Below are positions 59,280-64,000 of a stretch of DNA of 64,000 nucleotides, piece by piece; within the stretch, counting starts at the first letter, position 1; every line of letters starts with the position of its first letter. Made by a program: the position numbers and the translations under genes. The notes under the pieces are model-generated. The model did not search any database. It was not told where the DNA came from and saw only the letters and a list, made by a program, of their open reading frames with translations. Source of the DNA: Pseudofabraea citricarpa (taxonomy: Eukaryota > Ascomycota > Leotiomycetes > Helotiales > Dermateaceae); assembly GCA_029641185.1 (NCBI GenBank), contig JAPWGK010000020.1, forward strand, positions 62,001 through 126,000. The letters are read 5' to 3'.

Positions 59280-61054
59280 TGCGCATCATACTCGGCGAAT
59301 AGCTAGCCTCATCATCGCGATTTTCGTTCAGTCAAAACTGGGATTATTTGAACCCCACTCCATATCAGACACTGCGGAATTATTTGCTCCTCGAAGTTTA
59401 GAAATTCGGCTAGCATCCAGACATACATGATAGACCTCTAGGCAACTCGTGTTAAAACCCTACTGTAGATAGAATCTTACGACTAGCACAATAAAAGATA
59501 CACTCAAGTGCTATAAAAATCCTTTATAACGCCTATTGCGAGTGCTTATTATTCACGTTCTAAACCACTCGCGTATACAAAAAAGCACGAAAGCTAAATA
59601 CCTATATGAAGGATGCTATATATAAAAGCAAGACACGTATAACCTAGGGAAGACTTGTTCCTTTGTTATTCGGAGATCTTAGATATTCAAGAAAGTATAA
59701 TTTTGCGCATCATGCCAGAGATCATCTCACAATAACCTATTCCTAATGTAGTGTTCGTCTCGTGATGCAGAGAGCTTTCTAGTTCCGAAACGAATAAATA
59801 GAAACATCTGAGAGTTGACTTATAAATTTGTCAAAAAGAAAAAGAAAAGGGGATTTCTGAGAAGCTTGGATATTCGGTTAACTACCTATTTAGTCAAAAA
59901 TCAACTAGAATTCGCTGTCAAGTTACTTCTCACGAACCGCCTTTATCCATAAACGCAAAACTATACTTGTAATGCGTGCAATTTATATACTATATACAGC
60001 CTTGAGGATGTATATCGAGAATGTCATCTTGCTACCATCAGGGCTGTTCTGAGGAGATTATATGAGAGTGGCACTACTCTACTCCCAGATGGGGCAATGT
60101 CTCGGAGATTGACTCAGTCGAAAGCCCAGAAATAATAAGTGTAGAGAAATGTAGCTGCCACTTTTTCTGGCATGCTTTTTGGTATTTTGAGACCGATGAT
60201 CGAGTAGGTCATGTAGCCAGAAAGCAACGAGTTCAAAACTTAAGCAATATGACCCTCCCCTTATGGCCGTTCCGGGCCCTGCTGGGTTTATCTAACTACG
60301 ATAAAGATGAGTTAACTTTGAAATAGAACCACAAGTATGTGTCCATCCAATCAATACCATATTTCCAAAAGACCACCGGAGCGTGGTCTCTCCCCAGCTT
60401 TGTGTTCAGCTTGCCCCCGCCTCATCTCAACGCGGCTAACTTAAGTACCTTGATGGCTGAACGAAAATGATTGCCATGATAATTTAGATCCGCCTATAAC
60501 CTTGAAGTGGAGCTTGGTAGGAGGATGTCAAAGGAAACATGGAATATCGGTCTTTTAAATCCACAACCAGAGCCAACCTGTGGTTGTGAGCGGGAATGAT
60601 ATTCCTTTCCATGGGGATAGAGCAAGTGAAGCCATATCCAGAACGGACGGAACGACTTCCCGTGGATATCAGGACATTAAGCCGACGGTGAGCCTTGCTA
60701 TGTGGAGAGTTGGAAGAGAGTCTTGTAGTCAAGCGAGTCGTTGAGCCAGTCAGTGCGAGGCAACGGCATCGCTTCCCGCAGCACGAGTCAGGTGACCGTC
60801 GCCTAACAAGCGCAGTAGATTTGTGCCGCGTGCAGCCGAGGAGAGAGCAGGCATTTCAACATTTCAGCACAGAAGCTCCCCACTCTTCCTCATCCACTCT
60901 CTTATCGCGTCGATAACTGCATCACCTCTCGGGCCTACAAAAGGTACGCTGCTGCGTTCACACCTCTGCGTTCCCTGTGTCTCTTGCTACATCTGCAACC
61001 GTATCTGCGTGTTAGGGTTCTAGATTTCTGCATTTCCTTGCTCCTAATCTCAAC
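59280..61054. other. Spacer upstream of P5C dehydrogenase
   Basis: 1.8 kb. The left half (59440-60000) is AT-rich with many TA steps. The right half is the promoter of the dehydrogenase gene and has HGATAR matches at 60288, 60299, 60477, 60902 and 60911. No gene is recognised. Confidence 0.55.
60902..60916. promoter_or_regulatory. Paired GATA motifs near the P5C dehydrogenase start
   Basis: TTATCG (reverse CGATAA) at 60902 and CGATAA at 60911 form a near inverted pair about 140 bp upstream of the ATG. GATA factors regulate proline catabolism genes in filamentous fungi. Binding is inferred only. Confidence 0.4.
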
Positions 61055-62852
61055 ATGGCGGCTAAAGGTCTCAAAAGTTTCCCAGCGCTCAGTCGTTGCA
61101 CACAATTCACGTCTCCCAAGCTACCCCGCAATTCTTCCAAAATGTCCACCTTTGCAACCTTCAAGACCCCCAAGGTTACCAATGAACCCAACGTAGGTCG
61201 AAAATAGCAGAAGGCAAGACCTGCAACCTGCTAACGCTACATAGCACCACTTCGCCAAAGGATCAGCCCAGCGGGCAGGTCTCACAAAAGCTCTCGAGAG
61301 CTTCCAGAAGACCACTCCCTTGAATGTACCAATTGTTGTAGGAGGAAAAGAGATTACGACTTCCAAAATTACTACTCAACAGAATCCTTCCGATCACTCC
61401 TCGACAATTGCATCGTACTCCAATGCATCACCTTCCGACGTCTCAGCAGCCATTGATGCAGCTCTCGCAGCAAAACCGGCATGGGAATCTCTGCCATTCG
61501 CAGATAGAGCTGCCGTATTCCTCAAGGCCGCAGATTTAATTGCGGGAAAATACAGATATGATATCATGGCGGCAACAATGTTGGGACAAGGCAAGAATGC
61601 ATGGCAGGCAGAAATTGACTCGGCTGCCGAGTTGGTTGATTTCCTCAGGTTCAACGTCCAATACGCCGAAGAATTATATGCACAACAACCACAACACAAC
61701 TCCCCTGGGGTATGGAACCGAACCGAATATCGGGCTCTGGAGGGGTTTGTTTATGCCATTTCACCATTCAATTTCACCGCAATTGGGGGAAACCTTGCAG
61801 GAGCTCCAGCATTGATGGGGAATGTAGTAGTCTGGAAGCCCTCTGATTCAGCAATTGCATCAAACTGGCTCCTGTATAACATTTTCCTTGAGGCCGGGCT
61901 ACCAAAGAATGTTATTCAATTTGTCCCCGGTAATCCGGAAGAGGTTACGAAAGTCGTCCTGGCCCACAAGAAATTCGCCGCTCTTCATTATACTGGAAGC
62001 ACTGCCGTCTTCCGCAAACTTTATGGTCAAATTGCAAATGGGGTTGCAAATGGGAACTATCAGAGTTATCCCAGGATAGTAGGCGAGACTGGAGGAAAGA
62101 ATTTCCATCTCATCCACTCATCTGCAGATGTAGAGAACGCTGCTATCCAAACCGTACGCGGAGCCTTCGAATACCAAGGTCAGAAGTGCAGTGCAACCTC
62201 GAGAGTATACGTACCCAAGTCACTTTGGCCACAATTCAAGAACCGGATTGCTGCTGAAACCGAAGCGCTCAAGGTCGGTGTGCCAACTGATCACAGCAAC
62301 TTTATCGGACCTGTGATTCATGAGCCCTCGTTCAAGAAGCTTTCGGGCGTCATTGATGCCGCAAAAGACGACAAGGAACTATCTCTTGTTGCAGGAGGCA
62401 GTTATGATTCATCCAAAGGTTACTTTATCAACCCGACCGTTTACGAAACCACGAATCCCAACCATAGGCTCCTTTCTACCGAACTCTTCGGTCCAATCCT
62501 CACCGTTTATGTCTACGACGATGTTACATCCCCTGTCGAAGCCTTCACATCCATCTGCGAGTTGATCGACACGACATCCGAGTATGCCCTGACAGGCTCC
62601 ATCTTCGCCCAGGATCGGGCGGCTATTCGATTTGCAGAAGAGGCACTTCGTAACTCGGCTGGAAATTTTTATATCAACTGCAAGAGCACTGGGGCTGTTG
62701 TTGGACAACAACCTTTTGGGGGGGCGAGAGCAAGCGGAACAAATGATAAGGCAGGTAGTTTGAACCTGTTGACTCGATTCGTAAGTGCGAGAAGTATTAA
62801 GGAGGAGTTCAACCCTACGCTGAAGGTCGAATACCCTAGCAATGAGGTTTAA
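61055..62852 (+). CDS. PUT2: Delta-1-pyrroline-5-carboxylate dehydrogenase, mitochondrial
   Basis: Two exons (61055-61192, 61245-62852) encode 581 residues. The enzyme oxidises P5C/glutamate semialdehyde to glutamate with NAD, the second step of proline use in mitochondria. The first about 35 residues are basic and Ser/Thr-rich with almost no acids, consistent with a mitochondrial presequence. The aldehyde dehydrogenase fold shows FNFTAIGGNLAGAPALMGN, the NAD-site PGNPEEVTK and FTGS-like LHYTGSTAVF. General base E327 lies in VGETGGKN and catalytic C361 in GQKCSATSR. The C-terminal QQPFGGARASGTNDKAG is typical of this subfamily (prnC in Aspergillus). An internal in-frame ATG (residue 30) could give a leaderless form. 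Confidence 0.96.
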
Positions 62853-64000
62853 AAAAAAGATTTGAGATTAAAAATGAAAACCAAAAACAAATTGGAAAAT
62901 ATTAGAAAAAGTTAGCCATTTGTAGTAACAATCAAAACCACGAAGTTTATAAATGACGATAAGATTCAAGGAAGAAAGATTGATCAAAGTCTCGAGCATG
63001 GCGATGAATGCTGTGGTAATGAGTAGTTATTTGTTCTAGACACCCACCTCCGTCATATGAATCTAGAACTCTTGTAGCGCGTGTACTAGCCGCTGCTACC
63101 CCGGAAGTACTGTAAGTGCAGAATAATGCGAACGATTCCCTTTAGTATTACACACCAAATAGCCGAAAATCAACCTGTTGGCAAAATTGCTACTTTATTG
63201 TACCAAATATGAATGCGCACTGCTTGGGAAATGAATTCTTAAAAGTTTAAGTTATGAAAATCAGATGCAGGCAATATATTTAAATCAGTATAACTTAAGT
63301 TCGGTTTGAGCGAGTGCCTGTAGGTAGTAGAGCAGGGATAATAAATACCAAACTTCCATGGTGTAGGATAAACCTAGTAACCACAAATACAACCTTCTTT
63401 TTTGATCTTGGATTCCCGTATTAACCTTAAAATAATGGCACAGGGAGTGTGTATATAGCCTTGATACCAATACTTCTAGGTACTCTGATTCGGGATCTCT
63501 AATTTTGACTACGATCTGATTATGATAAGAGAGAAAGTTGCAAGTAGATAAATGAACACATCTGATTCTAGAGCTTGGGACTCTTAATTCCCGTCATGAG
63601 TTATATGCCGTTGTGTCATAAATACTCTCTGACCCCCCCCCCTTAATATCCTAAACCATCCCTCTATGTAGACATATTTGAGAATAAATGATTGGATTTA
63701 TGATGTTACAGTTGGAGCCTTATCATATCATATATAGGTACACGTTAGTGCACAGATAGTAGAGATCCAAGGTTAATAGTATGGGTGACACAAGAAATAG
63801 GGAGGAAATAGCCAGTCGACATTTGAGAGCGTTAGAAAGCCAGGGTTTATACCCGTAGAGCATAAATTCAAGGTATTTAATCATAAAACTGAAAAAAAAT
63901 ATTATACTCAGTGACTTGGTAAGGAGGACGCACGTGTCGCTATTGTTTCTATCTCTATCCTGTAACAATATCTCAAATGCATATCGTGTATAAGTATAAG
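62853..64000. other. AT-rich right flank, no gene seen
   Basis: 3' flank of the dehydrogenase gene to the window edge. AT-rich, with a run of C at about 63632-63641 and one GTACTGTA-like motif at 63106. No open frame has protein-like features and no tRNA was recognised. Confidence 0.55.

Overview
The window looks like a chromosomal segment of a filamentous ascomycete (Pezizomycotina). The evidence is short GT-AG introns of about 45-90 nt with CTAAC-like branch sites, fungal-specific genes (SLD3, MED16 with a C-terminal Cys motif, an RSC7/Swp82-type protein, an SSK2-type MAPKKK, APQ12), and long intergenic spacers full of microsatellites. I cannot fix the class from sequence alone; Leotiomycetes is a guess. 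I see seventeen protein-coding genes. I found no rRNA, tRNA, CRISPR array or intact transposon. Exon coordinates were worked out by hand from splice signals, reading phase and family conservation.

Layout. 0.4-5.2 kb: POL4-like family X DNA polymerase (+), convergent with a Mep2-type ammonium permease (-). 7.9-12 kb: an MFS transporter (-) and an M20-family amidohydrolase (+), divergently transcribed from a spacer with clustered GATA sites. 13.4-19.7 kb: an HST3/HST4-type sirtuin (-) divergent from MED16 (+). 20.2-23.7 kb: APQ12 (+), GPN3 (-), S-adenosylmethionine synthetase (+). 26.9-30.4 kb: a large coiled-coil protein (+). 31.8-39.6 kb: SLD3 (-) divergent from the SSK2-type MAPKKK (+). 39.6-45.0 kb: a 5.4-kb stretch with no convincing gene. 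45.0-48.4 kb: a Gly/Asn/Ser-rich single-pass membrane protein (+) and the histone-fold protein DPB4 (+). 49.9-52.1 kb: RSC7 (-). 52.1-56.2 kb: a microsatellite-dense spacer. 56.2-59.3 kb: DIS3/RRP44 (+). 61.1-62.9 kb: mitochondrial P5C dehydrogenase (+).

How the genes relate. Most are conserved housekeeping genes with no operon-like logic. Two themes stand out. The left 12 kb carries nitrogen-acquisition functions (ammonium permease, a transporter and an amidohydrolase with a divergent promoter), and the right end carries proline catabolism. HGATAR motifs upstream of these genes suggest, without proving, control by an AreA/NIT2-type GATA factor. Several other genes serve genome maintenance and transcription (POL4, HST4, SLD3, DPB4, RSC7, MED16), which is probably coincidental neighbourhood.

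The observations most worth following up are the GATA cluster and altered substrate-pocket residues of the M20 hydrolase, the repeated [I/V]KETP motifs of the polymerase with a similar triplet in SLD3, six unrelated heptamer tandem arrays, and a recurring GTACTGTAC-type palindrome in the spacers.
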